A stretch of 64,000 bases of DNA, from the NCBI RefSeq assembly GCF_033542235.1, contig NZ_JAWRCU010000018.1:58168-122167 (forward strand), in the 5' to 3' direction. The stretch's first letter is position 1. Every line of letters begins with the position of its first letter. This document shows positions 1 to 9,448 of this stretch, piece by piece. The notes beneath the pieces are model-generated. The model worked only from the letters and a program-made list of their open reading frames with translations, searched no databases and was not told where the DNA came from. This DNA comes from JAWRCU01 sp033542235 (lineage in GTDB: Bacteria > Pseudomonadota > Alphaproteobacteria > Rhizobiales > Rhizobiaceae). A program made the translations under genes and the position numbers.

Positions 1-1655
<1,655 letters not shown>

Positions 1656-1830
1656 GAATAGCTTTCTGTAGTTTGCCGCACCCGCCGCGCCTAAAACGGC
1701 CCCGAATCAAGCGCCGCCAGATGGTACAGATATAGGCGTTCGGGCCGATTTTTCCAAATCGGGAGACCCGAAATAGGGGCAAAAAACGCTTATTTTGCGA
1801 CAGGTTGAGCGCCAGCCGAGAGTCGGCGCG

Positions 1831-1956
1831 GCCCCCTTCCGCCACGCTTCGCGTGGTCCTCTCTCCCGTAAACGGGTGAGGATCCCCGTTGCGGCCGGTC
1901 GCTGCTCGGATCCTCTTCTGCGAAGAGGGGGACCACGCGAAGCATGGTGGAGGGGC
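1831..1956. repeat. Imperfect inverted repeat, intergenic mosaic element
   Basis: Two arms of about 32 nt (1831-1862 and 1924-1956) are near-perfect reverse complements. They flank a centre containing a CTCTCCCGTAAACGGGTGAGG palindrome like those near 37.3, 40.2 and 63.86 kb. The element lies between the divergent gyrB and P450 starts and fills most of that 378-nt gap. It resembles rhizobial intergenic palindromes; no protein can be supported here. Confidence 0.7.
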
Positions 1957-2033
1957 AAACGCGCCCGATCAAACCGGCCACATGGACGCCTCGATGGACG
2001 CGCATTAGATTCTATCTCTGTCCGGAGTTTCCG

Positions 2034-3416
2034 ATGGATACGACGCCCGCCCCTTTCATCCCGCCGGCCCCGAAGCCGCGCAGTTCCCCGCCCTCTTTCT
2101 TCGAGATGATCCGGATCGTGTACCGCAACCCGCTGGAGTTGTGGGGCGAGCCTTCCTACAACGAACCATGGATTTCGGTGGGTGGCATCGGCGGGCCGTT
2201 GGTGATCGCCAACGATCCCGGACTGATCCGCCACGTGCTGGTGGACAACGCCAGGAACTACAAGCTTGCCACCGTCCGGCAGAAGGTGCTGCGGCCGATC
2301 CTGCGCGACGGGCTGCTGACGGCGGAAGGTCAGATCTGGCGCCGCTCCCGCAAGGCGATGGCGCCGGTCTTCACGCCGCGCCACATCTTCGGCTTTGCCG
2401 AGCCCATGCTCAAACGCGCCGAGGAATTCGCCGGGCGCTACGAGGCGGTGCTCGGCGAGACCGTCGACATCTCGCGCGACATGACCACCCTCACCTACGA
2501 GATCCTGGCTGAAACGCTGTTTTCGGGCGAGATAGCCGGCGGCCCCGGCGACTTCGAACACCAGATCGATCGGCTGTTCGAGACCATGGGCCGGGTCGAC
2601 CCGCTCGACCTCTTGCGCGCGCCGGACTGGCTGCCGCGCATAACCCATCTGCGCGGCCGCAAGACGATGTCTTATTTCCGCGGGATCGTCGCCAAAACCA
2701 TGGAGATGCGCAAAGAGCGCATGGCCCGCGATCCCGACGGCGTGCCGGAGGACTTTCTGACGCTCCTTCTACGCGCCGAAGGACTGGACGGACTGTCGCG
2801 CAGCGAGATCGAGGACAATCTCATCACCTTCATCGGCGCCGGCCACGAAACGACTGCGCGGGCGCTGGGTTGGACCATCTATATGCTCGCCGAAGCGCCT
2901 TTCGAGCGCGATCGAGTGGAGCAGGAACTGAAGGAAGTGCTCTGTGCTGAGCAGGATCCGGCCAAATGGCTGGATTCAATGCCTTTCACCCGCGCCGTTT
3001 TCGAAGAGGCTCTGCGTCTTTATCCTCCTGCCCCTTCGATCAACCGAGAGCCCATCGAGACCGACCGCTACCGGGATCTCGTGCTGCCCAGAGGGGCGCA
3101 AGTCCTGGTGATGCCCTGGACGATTCATCGCCACCGCAAGCTCTGGGATCGGCCGGACGCCTTCATGCCGGAGCGTTTCCACCCGGAGAACCGCGATAAG
3201 ATCGATCGTTTCCAGTATCTGCCCTTCGGCGCCGGGCCGCGGGTGTGCATCGGCGCCAGTTTCGCCATGCAGGAGGCGGTCATCGCGCTGGCAGTGCTGC
3301 TCTCGCGCTATCGCTTCGATACCGTGACGAACACCAATCCCTGGCCGGTCCAAAAGTTGACAACCCAGCCCGAGGGTGGGCTTCCCATGCGGGTCACCCG
3401 CCGCCATCAACATTAG
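2034..3416 (+). CDS. Cytochrome P450
   Basis: Heme-thiolate monooxygenase of 460 residues. Family marks are in order: I-helix oxygen-activation motif AGHETTAR (about residue 270), K-helix ExxR within EEALRLYPPAP (about 325), and heme-binding FGAGPRVCIG with the axial cysteine at residue 405. The start MDTTPAPFIPPAPKP is preferred over in-frame starts from 1944 because CCGGAG sits 7 nt upstream; the longer version would begin inside the palindromic repeat. There is no membrane anchor. No ferredoxin or reductase gene is adjacent, so the redox partner is encoded elsewhere and the substrate cannot be told. The gene converges on yraN with only six bases between stops. Confidence 0.93.
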   Translation: MDTTPAPFIPPAPKPRSSPPSFFEMIRIVYRNPLELWGEPSYNEPWISVGGIGGPLVIANDPGLIRHVLVDNARNYKLATVRQKVLRPILRDGLLTAEGQIWRRSRKAMAPVFTPRHIFGFAEPMLKRAEEFAGRYEAVLGETVDISRDMTTLTYEILAETLFSGEIAGGPGDFEHQIDRLFETMGRVDPLDLLRAPDWLPRITHLRGRKTMSYFRGIVAKTMEMRKERMARDPDGVPEDFLTLLLRAEGLDGLSRSEIEDNLITFIGAGHETTARALGWTIYMLAEAPFERDRVEQELKEVLCAEQDPAKWLDSMPFTRAVFEEALRLYPPAPSINREPIETDRYRDLVLPRGAQVLVMPWTIHRHRKLWDRPDAFMPERFHPENRDKIDRFQYLPFGAGPRVCIGASFAMQEAVIALAVLLSRYRFDTVTNTNPWPVQKLTTQPEGGLPMRVTRRHQH

Positions 3417-3422
3417 TGAATC

Positions 3423-3797
3423 TCAGTTTCGGCCCCGAAACGCGTCCTCGACATGGACGGGCCAGCGCCAGGGCAGCACCGCGACCATGTCGAAGCGCAT
3501 CGAAAGACGTGCGTGGTCCGGCTGGCGGATGAGCCATAAGTCCGCGGCGTTCTCGATACGCTGCTCGGAGTAGCCGCCGATCGCGTCCATCGCCTCGACG
3601 AGTGTCGGGCGCGCCTTGACCTCGACGATGGCGACGAGATCCCCGCGCCGGGCGATCAGGTCGATCTCGCCGAGCCTGGTGCGGTAGCGCCGCGCGACGA
3701 TGCGATAGCCTTTGAGGATCAGCGCGAGCGCAGCAAGCCATTCGCCACGATGGCCGCGACGGTAGGCACCGTAGCGTCGAGATGCCTCGTCAGCCAT
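3423..3797 (-). CDS. yraN: YraN family (UPF0102) endonuclease-like protein
   Basis: A 124-residue protein of the UPF0102/YraN family, a restriction-endonuclease-like fold of uncertain role. Visible are GYRIVARRYRTRLGEIDLIARRGD and VAIVEVKAR, which carry the D and ExK residues of a PD-(D/E)xK-like core. The ATG at 3797 overlaps the rsmI stop by eight bases (ATGGCTGA), which implies translational coupling, and the protein starting there, MADEASRRYGAYRRGHRGE, has the family's usual N-terminus. In rhizobia the rsmI-yraN pair is often followed by gshB; here a convergent P450 gene follows instead. Confidence 0.9.
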   Translation of the reverse strand: MADEASRRYGAYRRGHRGEWLAALALILKGYRIVARRYRTRLGEIDLIARRGDLVAIVEVKARPTLVEAMDAIGGYSEQRIENAADLWLIRQPDHARLSMRFDMVAVLPWRWPVHVEDAFRGRN

Positions 3798-4719
3798 TGC
3801 GCGCCGCCTTGAGCTCGACCAGCCGCCGATAGAGTTCCGGCTTGGCACGGCCGGTCATCTTTGCTGCTTCCGCTGCGGCCCTCGAGGCTGGCATTTCGGC
3901 GGAAAGCGCCATCAGGAGGCCATCCAGATCCTCGACCTGAGCCGGTTCGGCCGTCGGGGGGCCAACGCAGACGACGATCTCGCCTTTCGGGGTCGCCGCC
4001 TCGCGATAATGGGCCGCCAGTTCGCCGAGCGCGCCGCGGCGCGTTTCCTCGAAGGCCTTGGTCAGCTCGCGCGCGACGACCGCATGCCTGGTTTCGCCAA
4101 ACACCTCCGCCATGGCGACAAGCGTCTCGCCAAGCCGGTGCGGCGATTCGAAAAAGATCAGCGTCGCAGGCGTCGTCCGCAGCGCTTCGAGCCGGCTCTT
4201 TCGCTGACCCGCCTTGGCAGGCAGAAAACCTGCGAACAGAAAGGAGTCGGACGGCAGACCGGAAGCCGTGAGCGCTGCGAGCACCGCCGATGGCCCTGGG
4301 ATCGGGATCACCTTGACACCCGCCGCAAGCGCGCGCTCGACCAGCCGGTAGCCGGGGTCCGAGACGAGAGGAGTTCCCGCGTCCGAAACCAGCGCGACGC
4401 TCCTGCCTTCCGCCAAAGCAGCAATCAGGCGCGGGCCGGCCTCGTCGGCATTGTGCTCATGATAGGGCGTCGGCCGCTTGCGAATGCCATAGCGATCGAG
4501 GAGCACGCGCGTGACGCGCGTATCCTCCGCAGCGACGATTTCGGCAGCGGCAAGTGTTTCGAGAGCGCGGATCGTGATATCGGCGAGATTGCCGATCGGG
4601 GTCGCGACAAGATAAAGAGCAGGCGCCAGCGGGCGCGCAGCTACCTCGGCTTGCGCGATCACGAAGCTTCGGACCTGCTTCTCGTCTTCGGTCTGTCTGC
4701 GTCTTTCCGTCTCGGTCAT
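3790..4719 (-). CDS. rsmI: 16S rRNA 2'-O-methyltransferase RsmI (C1402)
   Basis: SAM-dependent methyltransferase that adds the 2'-O-methyl group to C1402 in the decoding centre of 16S rRNA. The protein is 309 residues, with the tetrapyrrole-methylase fold signature LYLVATPIGNLADITIRAL after a polar N-terminal extension of about 30 residues, then AEDTRVTRVLLDRYGI, LVSDAGTPLVSDPGYRLV and PGPSAVLAALTASGLP. It is coupled to yraN downstream and divergent from the lipoprotein gene at 4800. The N-terminal extension makes the exact start slightly uncertain, but no better in-frame start precedes the conserved region. Confidence 0.95.
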   Translation of the reverse strand: MTETERRRQTEDEKQVRSFVIAQAEVAARPLAPALYLVATPIGNLADITIRALETLAAAEIVAAEDTRVTRVLLDRYGIRKRPTPYHEHNADEAGPRLIAALAEGRSVALVSDAGTPLVSDPGYRLVERALAAGVKVIPIPGPSAVLAALTASGLPSDSFLFAGFLPAKAGQRKSRLEALRTTPATLIFFESPHRLGETLVAMAEVFGETRHAVVARELTKAFEETRRGALGELAAHYREAATPKGEIVVCVGPPTAEPAQVEDLDGLLMALSAEMPASRAAAEAAKMTGRAKPELYRRLVELKAARNG

Positions 4720-4799
4720 GCGCGTTCTTTGACATGTCGGGGCGCCGGTTGCAAAATCTGGCCGCAGCTCGATGGGTGCGGCGCTCAGGCAAGGGGTAT

Positions 4800-5984
4800 A
4801 TGGGTTTGGAATTTCGTGCCGCGCGACTTGCTGTCGCCGCCGCTTTGCTGCTGTCGGCCTGCGAAACGGTCCCCTTCGGCCTTCCTCAACCGTCGCAACC
4901 CGACCCGCCCCCGGCCATCACGCTGCCGCCGGCAAAAGGCGAGATCATCGGTACAGGCCCGGTCCGCATCGCCGTGCTGCTGCCGATGACGGCACCGGGG
5001 AACGGCAGCCGAATAGCAACCGAGTTCCGCAATGCAGCGAAGATGGCGGCCGAGGAATTCGGCCAGCAGACCATCGAACTCGTGGTGAAGGATACCGCCG
5101 GCAAACCCGAGCAGGCGCTAGCCACGGCAAGCGAAGCCGGCGCGGAGGGCTCTTCCGCGGTGCTCGGCCCGCTCTTTGCCGCCGAGGTGACACAGGCCGC
5201 CACGGTGCTGCGGCCTGCCAACAAGATCGACATCGCCTTCTCGTCGGATGGCAATGTCGCGGGCGGCGGCACATACCTCAACTCCTTTTTGCCGGAGGGG
5301 ATCGTCGATCGCGGCGTGAGCTTTGCAATCATGCGCGGATACCGCAGCTTCGTAGCGCTGCTGCCGAACGGCCCGGCCGGTGATGTCGCCGAGAACCAGC
5401 TCAAGCGCACACTCGCGGCGAACGGCGGAACTCTCATCCAGTCGGCGCGCTACGACTATGACGACAGCTCGCTGCAAGTCGCGGCATCCTCGATCGCTCA
5501 AGCCGCCGGACAGGCGCAGGCGATCTTCATTCCCGACGGCGGCAGCAGCCCGAATGCCGTCGCCGCGGCGCTGAGGTCCAGCGGGGTCGACCTCGCCTCG
5601 AAGAAGCTGATCGGCACGGGTCAGTGGACGACTTCGAACCTTACCGACCCCGCGCTCGTCGGCGCCTGGTTCGCTGATGCCGATCAGACCAGGCTCGCGA
5701 CCTACAAAACGCGCTACCGCGAGAAGTTCGGTGCCGATCCCTCCATCAACTCGGCCCTCGCCTATGACACGGTCGCCATGGTCGCCGGCATCGTCAAGCG
5801 GTACGGGGCGGCCGGCTTCACCAGACCGGTGATCGAGGAGCCAGCTGGCTATTCAGGCTATACGGGGGTCTTCCGCTTTCTCTCCAATGGCACGCCGGAG
5901 CGCGGCTACGCCGTCTACGAAGTCGGCGCCGGCGGCGCGATGACGATCGTCAGCCCTGCGCCGACAAGCTTCGGGCGGAGCTGA
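4800..5984 (+). CDS. Periplasmic-binding-fold lipoprotein, LpoA/PBP-activator-like
   Basis: A 394-residue predicted lipoprotein. Its short signal sequence ends in a lipobox (LLLSAC, Cys about 21), followed by a proline-rich linker and then a LivJ/LpoA-type periplasmic-binding fold (IRIAVLLPMTAPGNGS to the C-terminus). In alphaproteobacteria proteins of this type next to rsmI are annotated as penicillin-binding protein activators; ligand binding is not established and the role is inferred. ATG at 4800 follows AAGGGG, and the frame open upstream to 4734 lacks a signal-like start. Divergent from rsmI. A hairpin (GGATGAAT/ATTCATCC, 5999-6026) follows the stop. Confidence 0.85.
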   Translation: MGLEFRAARLAVAAALLLSACETVPFGLPQPSQPDPPPAITLPPAKGEIIGTGPVRIAVLLPMTAPGNGSRIATEFRNAAKMAAEEFGQQTIELVVKDTAGKPEQALATASEAGAEGSSAVLGPLFAAEVTQAATVLRPANKIDIAFSSDGNVAGGGTYLNSFLPEGIVDRGVSFAIMRGYRSFVALLPNGPAGDVAENQLKRTLAANGGTLIQSARYDYDDSSLQVAASSIAQAAGQAQAIFIPDGGSSPNAVAAALRSSGVDLASKKLIGTGQWTTSNLTDPALVGAWFADADQTRLATYKTRYREKFGADPSINSALAYDTVAMVAGIVKRYGAAGFTRPVIEEPAGYSGYTGVFRFLSNGTPERGYAVYEVGAGGAMTIVSPAPTSFGRS

Positions 5985-6042
5985 GCAAAGCTGGAGCAGG
6001 ATGAATTGCAGTGGCATCATTCATCCGGTGCGCGACCATGCT

Positions 6043-7191
6043 CTACCGCGCCAGATCGGCCACTACCGCATCCAGCACGATCATGCCGGCCGGCGTTGCG
6101 CGCAGCCGCGAATTGCCGATCTGCTCGATCAGCCCTTCCTCCTGCAGGATCGACAGCCGGGGCGCGTTGAACGGCTTGCCGGCAAGCTCCTCGTAACGGG
6201 CAAGATCGATGCCTTCGGCAAGCCGCAGACCCATCAGCAGGAATTCATCGATCTCTTCAGAACGGGTGAGCGTCTCGCCGCCGGTTACGCCATGGCCCTT
6301 CGCCTCGACAAGGTTAAGCCAGGTCTCCGGCACCTTTTCGGTCATCGTCACAACGCGCATGCGGTTTTCGATGAAACGGCCATGCGCGCCCGGTCCGGCC
6401 CCGACATATTCGCCATAGCGCCAATAGGTGAGGTTGTGGCGGCTCTCAGCGCCCGGCCTGGCGTGGTTTGAGATTTCGTAAGCCGGCAAACCGTGCGCAG
6501 CGGTGACCTCCTGCGTTACCGTATAGAGCTCGGCGGCCGCGTCAGGCTCGGGGATCGCGAACTTCTTCGCCGCATGCAAGGCATGGAACGGCGTGCCCTC
6601 TTCGATCGTGAGCTGGTAAAGCGAGAGGTGGTCGACCGCATGACCGATGGCCTGCTTGAGCTCGGCCTCCCAGGCCTCGGGCTGCTGGCCAGGGCGCGCA
6701 TAGATAAGGTCGAAGGAAAGCCGTGGGAAAATCTCGCGGGCCAGCGCGATCGCGATGAGCGCCTCGTCGACATTGTGCAGCCGGCCCAAAAATTTCAGGT
6801 CGGCATCGTTCAGCGCCTGCACACCCAGCGAGACGCGGTTGACGCCGGCCGCGCGATAGCCACGGAAGCGCGAAGCTTCCACGGAAGACGGGTTGGCCTC
6901 CAGCGTGACCTCGGCGCCCTCTGCCAGGGTCCAATTACTTGCCACTGCATCGAGCACGGCACCGACTGTCTCCGGCTTCATCAAGGACGGCGTGCCGCCG
7001 CCGAGGAAGATACTGGTGACGGTACGCGGCCCGGTGCGGTCGCGCATGGCGGCGAGCTCCTTCGCGAAGGCCGCGGCGAAACGCTCCTGGTCAACCGGCT
7101 GATGGCGGACGTGGCTGTTGAAGTCGCAATAGGGGCATTTGGCCGCACAGAACGGCCAATGGATATAGACGCCGAAGCCGGGATCGTTCAT
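6043..7191 (-). CDS. hemW: Radical SAM heme chaperone HemW
   Basis: Radical-SAM protein of 382 residues, of the HemN-like family now regarded as heme chaperone HemW. The cluster motif CAAKCPYC places Cys15, Cys19 and Cys22 in CxxxCxxC spacing, followed by FLGGGTPSLM and VTLEANPSSVE. It lacks the extra N-terminal region of true coproporphyrinogen dehydrogenase HemN, which supports HemW rather than HemN. Its ATG overlaps the stop of rdgB by four bases (ATGA, 7188-7191), so the two are co-translated, an arrangement common in alphaproteobacteria. Confidence 0.94.
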   Translation of the reverse strand: MNDPGFGVYIHWPFCAAKCPYCDFNSHVRHQPVDQERFAAAFAKELAAMRDRTGPRTVTSIFLGGGTPSLMKPETVGAVLDAVASNWTLAEGAEVTLEANPSSVEASRFRGYRAAGVNRVSLGVQALNDADLKFLGRLHNVDEALIAIALAREIFPRLSFDLIYARPGQQPEAWEAELKQAIGHAVDHLSLYQLTIEEGTPFHALHAAKKFAIPEPDAAAELYTVTQEVTAAHGLPAYEISNHARPGAESRHNLTYWRYGEYVGAGPGAHGRFIENRMRVVTMTEKVPETWLNLVEAKGHGVTGGETLTRSEEIDEFLLMGLRLAEGIDLARYEELAGKPFNAPRLSILQEEGLIEQIGNSRLRATPAGMIVLDAVVADLAR

Positions 7192-7844
7192 CTCGACCCA
7201 AGCCTCGCCCGGGCAAATTTCTGGAAGGCGCGAGCGCGGTGCGAGAGTGCATTCGCTTCACCCGGCTTCCAGCCATGCTTCTGCTCGGCAGTCATCTCTC
7301 CGAACGTTTTGTCGTAGCCATTCGGCATGAACACCGGATCGTAGCCGAAGCCCAACTCGCCGCGCGGCGGCCAGACGAGATGGCCCTCGGCCTCGCCGCG
7401 ATAATATTCCGCGTAACCATCGGGCCAGCATAGACAAAAGACCGCAACGAAGCGCGCTGTGCGGTCCTTAGGCTCGAGCGCGCCCTTCTCGCGCAAGAGA
7501 TCTTCGACCTTCTGCATGGCGATGCCGAAATCGCGCTTGCCGTCGGGGGTTTCCGCCCAGTTGGCCGTATAGACGCCGGGCTGGCCGCCAAGCGCATCGG
7601 CACACATTCCGGAATCGTCCGAGAGCGCCGGCAGGCCGGTGGCGACGGCAGCCGCGTGTGCCTTGATATAGGCATTCTCCTCGAAGGTCGTCCCGGTCTC
7701 GTCCGGCTCGGGCAGGTCGTATTCGGCGGCCGAGCGGGCCTCCAGCCCGAACGGACCGATCAGATCTGCGATCTCCCTGAGCTTACCGGAATTGTGGCTG
7801 GCGACGACGATCCGCCGTCCGGAGAGGTCATGCTTGGCATGCAT
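7188..7844 (-). CDS. rdgB: RdgB/HAM1 non-canonical purine NTP pyrophosphatase
   Basis: Hydrolyses dITP, ITP and XTP to monophosphates and so keeps deaminated purines out of nucleic acids. The protein is about 218 residues. The substrate-binding motif VVASHNSGKLREI is near the N-terminus, with LPALSDDSGMCADALGG and GFGYDPVFMPNGYDKTFGEM following. Either an ATG at 7844 or a TTG one codon upstream could start it; neither has a strong ribosome site. It lies three bases after the VOC gene stop and overlaps hemW, giving a compact leftward run VOC-rdgB-hemW. Confidence 0.95.
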   Translation of the reverse strand: MHAKHDLSGRRIVVASHNSGKLREIADLIGPFGLEARSAAEYDLPEPDETGTTFEENAYIKAHAAAVATGLPALSDDSGMCADALGGQPGVYTANWAETPDGKRDFGIAMQKVEDLLREKGALEPKDRTARFVAVFCLCWPDGYAEYYRGEAEGHLVWPPRGELGFGYDPVFMPNGYDKTFGEMTAEQKHGWKPGEANALSHRARAFQKFARARLGSR

Positions 7845-7847
7845 CAA

Positions 7848-8258
7848 TCAGAGGCCCCAGATGCGTGGCTCGGCGAATTCCAGCGAATTGCCGGAAGGAT
7901 CGCGGAAATAGATGGAGCGGCCGCCCTGCGGCCATTCGAAATCGGCCTCGACCGCGGTGCCCTTGGCTGTGAGCACGGCTTTCCAGCGCTCGATCTCCTC
8001 CGCAGTCGCGGAAAAGCAGAGATGGCCCGGTCCGCGGGAGCCGTGTGGCGGGACCGGCAGCTTTGCGTCGGGCGCAGGCGGCACTTCGGTGGCTTCTGCA
8101 TTGAAGATGAGGAGGATGCCATTACCGCAGCGGAAGAAGGCGTGACGGCCCTCGACTTTTCCGACCAGGGCGAGGCCGAGCACATCACGGTAGAAGGCTT
8201 CGGCGGCAACGAGATCGGTCACGTAAAGGGCGGATTCGAGGATGGTCGAGGGAGTCAT
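7848..8258 (-). CDS. VOC/glyoxalase-fold protein
   Basis: A 136-residue single-domain vicinal-oxygen-chelate protein with the paired beta-alpha-beta-beta-beta modules of the family: ESALYVTDLVAAEAFYRDVLGL, then GSRGPGHLCFSAT and FRDPSGNSLEFAEP. The H and E residues expected to bind a divalent metal (GHLCF, LEF) are present. Members include glyoxalase I, fosfomycin resistance proteins and dioxygenases; nothing here tells which reaction is done. First gene of the run VOC-rdgB-hemW; the gap before rph holds a long palindrome. Confidence 0.88.
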   Translation of the reverse strand: MTPSTILESALYVTDLVAAEAFYRDVLGLALVGKVEGRHAFFRCGNGILLIFNAEATEVPPAPDAKLPVPPHGSRGPGHLCFSATAEEIERWKAVLTAKGTAVEADFEWPQGGRSIYFRDPSGNSLEFAEPRIWGL

Positions 8259-8295
8259 AGTGTGCTCTCCTTCGGAACAGTCAGCTCCTTACGTT

Positions 8296-8391
8296 GCCCC
8301 CCTCTGTCCTGAGCCTGTCGAAGGGGCCGGACATCTCCTCCCCTGCGGGGGAGATGTCCGGCCCCTTCGACAGGCTCAGGACAGAGGGGGG
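8296..8391. repeat. 96-nt near-perfect palindrome
   Basis: Long inverted repeat with arms of about 47 nt around a TGC centre, apart from a 2-nt bulge. Its outer half (CCCCCCTCTGTCCTG...) and inner half (CCGGACATCTCC) match the ends of the elements at 42.67 and 48.18 kb, but here a segment AGCCTGTCGAAGGGG is inserted between the halves. It sits between the rph stop and the VOC start, where it could form a hairpin that ends rph transcription. Confidence 0.85.
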
Positions 8392-8423
8392 CGCGAAAGG
8401 GCGTAAGCATTTTGCAGAAAGGC

Positions 8424-9140
8424 CTACTCCACCGCCATCTTCTGCAGATCTACCAGCCGTGCGATGCCCTTGCGTGCCAAAGCCATCAGCTTAAGGAACT
8501 GCTCCTCGCTGAACGGTTCGCCTTCGGCGGTGCCCTGCACCTCGACGAGCCCGCCCTTGCCAGTCATCACGAAATTGGCGTCGGTGCCGGCGGCTGAATC
8601 CTCCGCATAGTCGAGATCGATCACGGGAGCGCCGTCGAAAATGCCGCAGGAGATCGCGGCGACGTGGTCCTTCAACACCCTGGACACGCTCGCCATTTGC
8701 CGCGCCTCCATCCAGGCAAGGCAATCGTGCAGCGCTATCCAGCCGCCTGTGATGGAGGCCGTGCGTGTGCCGCCGTCGGCCTGGATGACATCACAATCGA
8801 CGGTGATCTGCTGCTCGCCGAGCGCCTGCAGGTCCACGACGGCGCGCAGCGAGCGGCCGATCAGGCGCTGGATCTCCAGCGTCCGGCCACCCTGTTTGCC
8901 GGTCGATGCCTCGCGGCGCATGCGCTCGCCGGTCGAACGCGGCAGCATGCCGTATTCGGCCGTCACCCAGCCCTTGCCCGAATTGCGCATCCAGTTCGGC
9001 ACCTTCTCTTCAAGGCTGGCGGTGCAGAGCACATGCGTATCGCCAAATTTGACGAGGCAGGAGCCTTCCGCGTGCTTGGAAACGCCGCGCTCGAAGGAAA
9101 TGGCGCGCATCTCGTCCGGTTGCCGCTTCGATGGCCGCAT
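8424..9140 (-). CDS. rph: Ribonuclease PH
   Basis: Phosphate-dependent 3'-5' exoribonuclease that trims tRNA 3' ends; it acts as a hexamer. The 238 residues match the family's usual size. Visible: MRPSKRQPDEMRAISFERG, the conserved GSCLVKFGDTHVLCTAS, GWVTAEYGMLPRST, RTLEIQRLIGRSLRAVVDL and QTITVDCDVIQADGGTRTAS-type segments. It is divergent from hrcA, and the two are separated by two 76-nt palindromes, which agrees with the common rph/hrcA-grpE neighbourhood in rhizobia. Confidence 0.97.
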   Translation of the reverse strand: MRPSKRQPDEMRAISFERGVSKHAEGSCLVKFGDTHVLCTASLEEKVPNWMRNSGKGWVTAEYGMLPRSTGERMRREASTGKQGGRTLEIQRLIGRSLRAVVDLQALGEQQITVDCDVIQADGGTRTASITGGWIALHDCLAWMEARQMASVSRVLKDHVAAISCGIFDGAPVIDLDYAEDSAAGTDANFVMTGKGGLVEVQGTAEGEPFSEEQFLKLMALARKGIARLVDLQKMAVE

Positions 9141-9218
9141 ATCTGAAATCCTGTTCAGGGAATCGTCGCGGGCTTGTAGCCCTCCAAGGCGCGCTGCGCA
9201 AAGGAAAACGCCGCCGGC

Positions 9219-9294
9219 CTAGTGTCCCGATTCTGAAATTCGCTTGAGTTTGAGATAGGGCTCAGGGCGAATTTCAGAATCTCAGGGACACTAG
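9219..9294. repeat. 76-nt palindromic element with CTAGTGTC ends, copy 1
   Basis: Begins CTAGTGTCCC and ends GGGACACTAG, with inner arms GATTCTGAAATTCGC and GCGAATTTCAGAATC around a short centre. Exactly the same length as the element at 9309-9384. Located between the divergent rph and hrcA genes; the pair fills much of this 308-nt gap. Non-coding. Confidence 0.85.
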
Positions 9295-9308
9295 CAACTT
9301 ATTGAGTC

Positions 9309-9384
9309 CTAGTGTCGTTTTGATTTCAAAGTTCGTTCAGAGCCCGATATCAAAATGAGGCGAACTTCGAAATCTCGACACTAG
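9309..9384. repeat. 76-nt palindromic element with CTAGTGTC ends, copy 2
   Basis: Begins CTAGTGTCG and ends CGACACTAG, with arms TTTCAAAGTTCG and CGAACTTCGAAATC. The centre CAGAGCCCGATATC is shared with a decayed, inverted third copy at 52.54 kb. Lies 65 nt before the hrcA start, so it may affect hrcA transcription. No CIRCE operator is seen here. Confidence 0.85.
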
Positions 9385-9448
9385 CCCGAGGTTGTGTTCG
9401 CTTTCCCGCTGGCTATATCCTTGCTGTGTTGCTCCACCACCGGATGCC

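Noticed and set aside
9385..9448. CIRCE operator upstream of hrcA
   Set aside because: No TTAGCACTC-N9-GAGTGCTAA type sequence is present here or before grpE.
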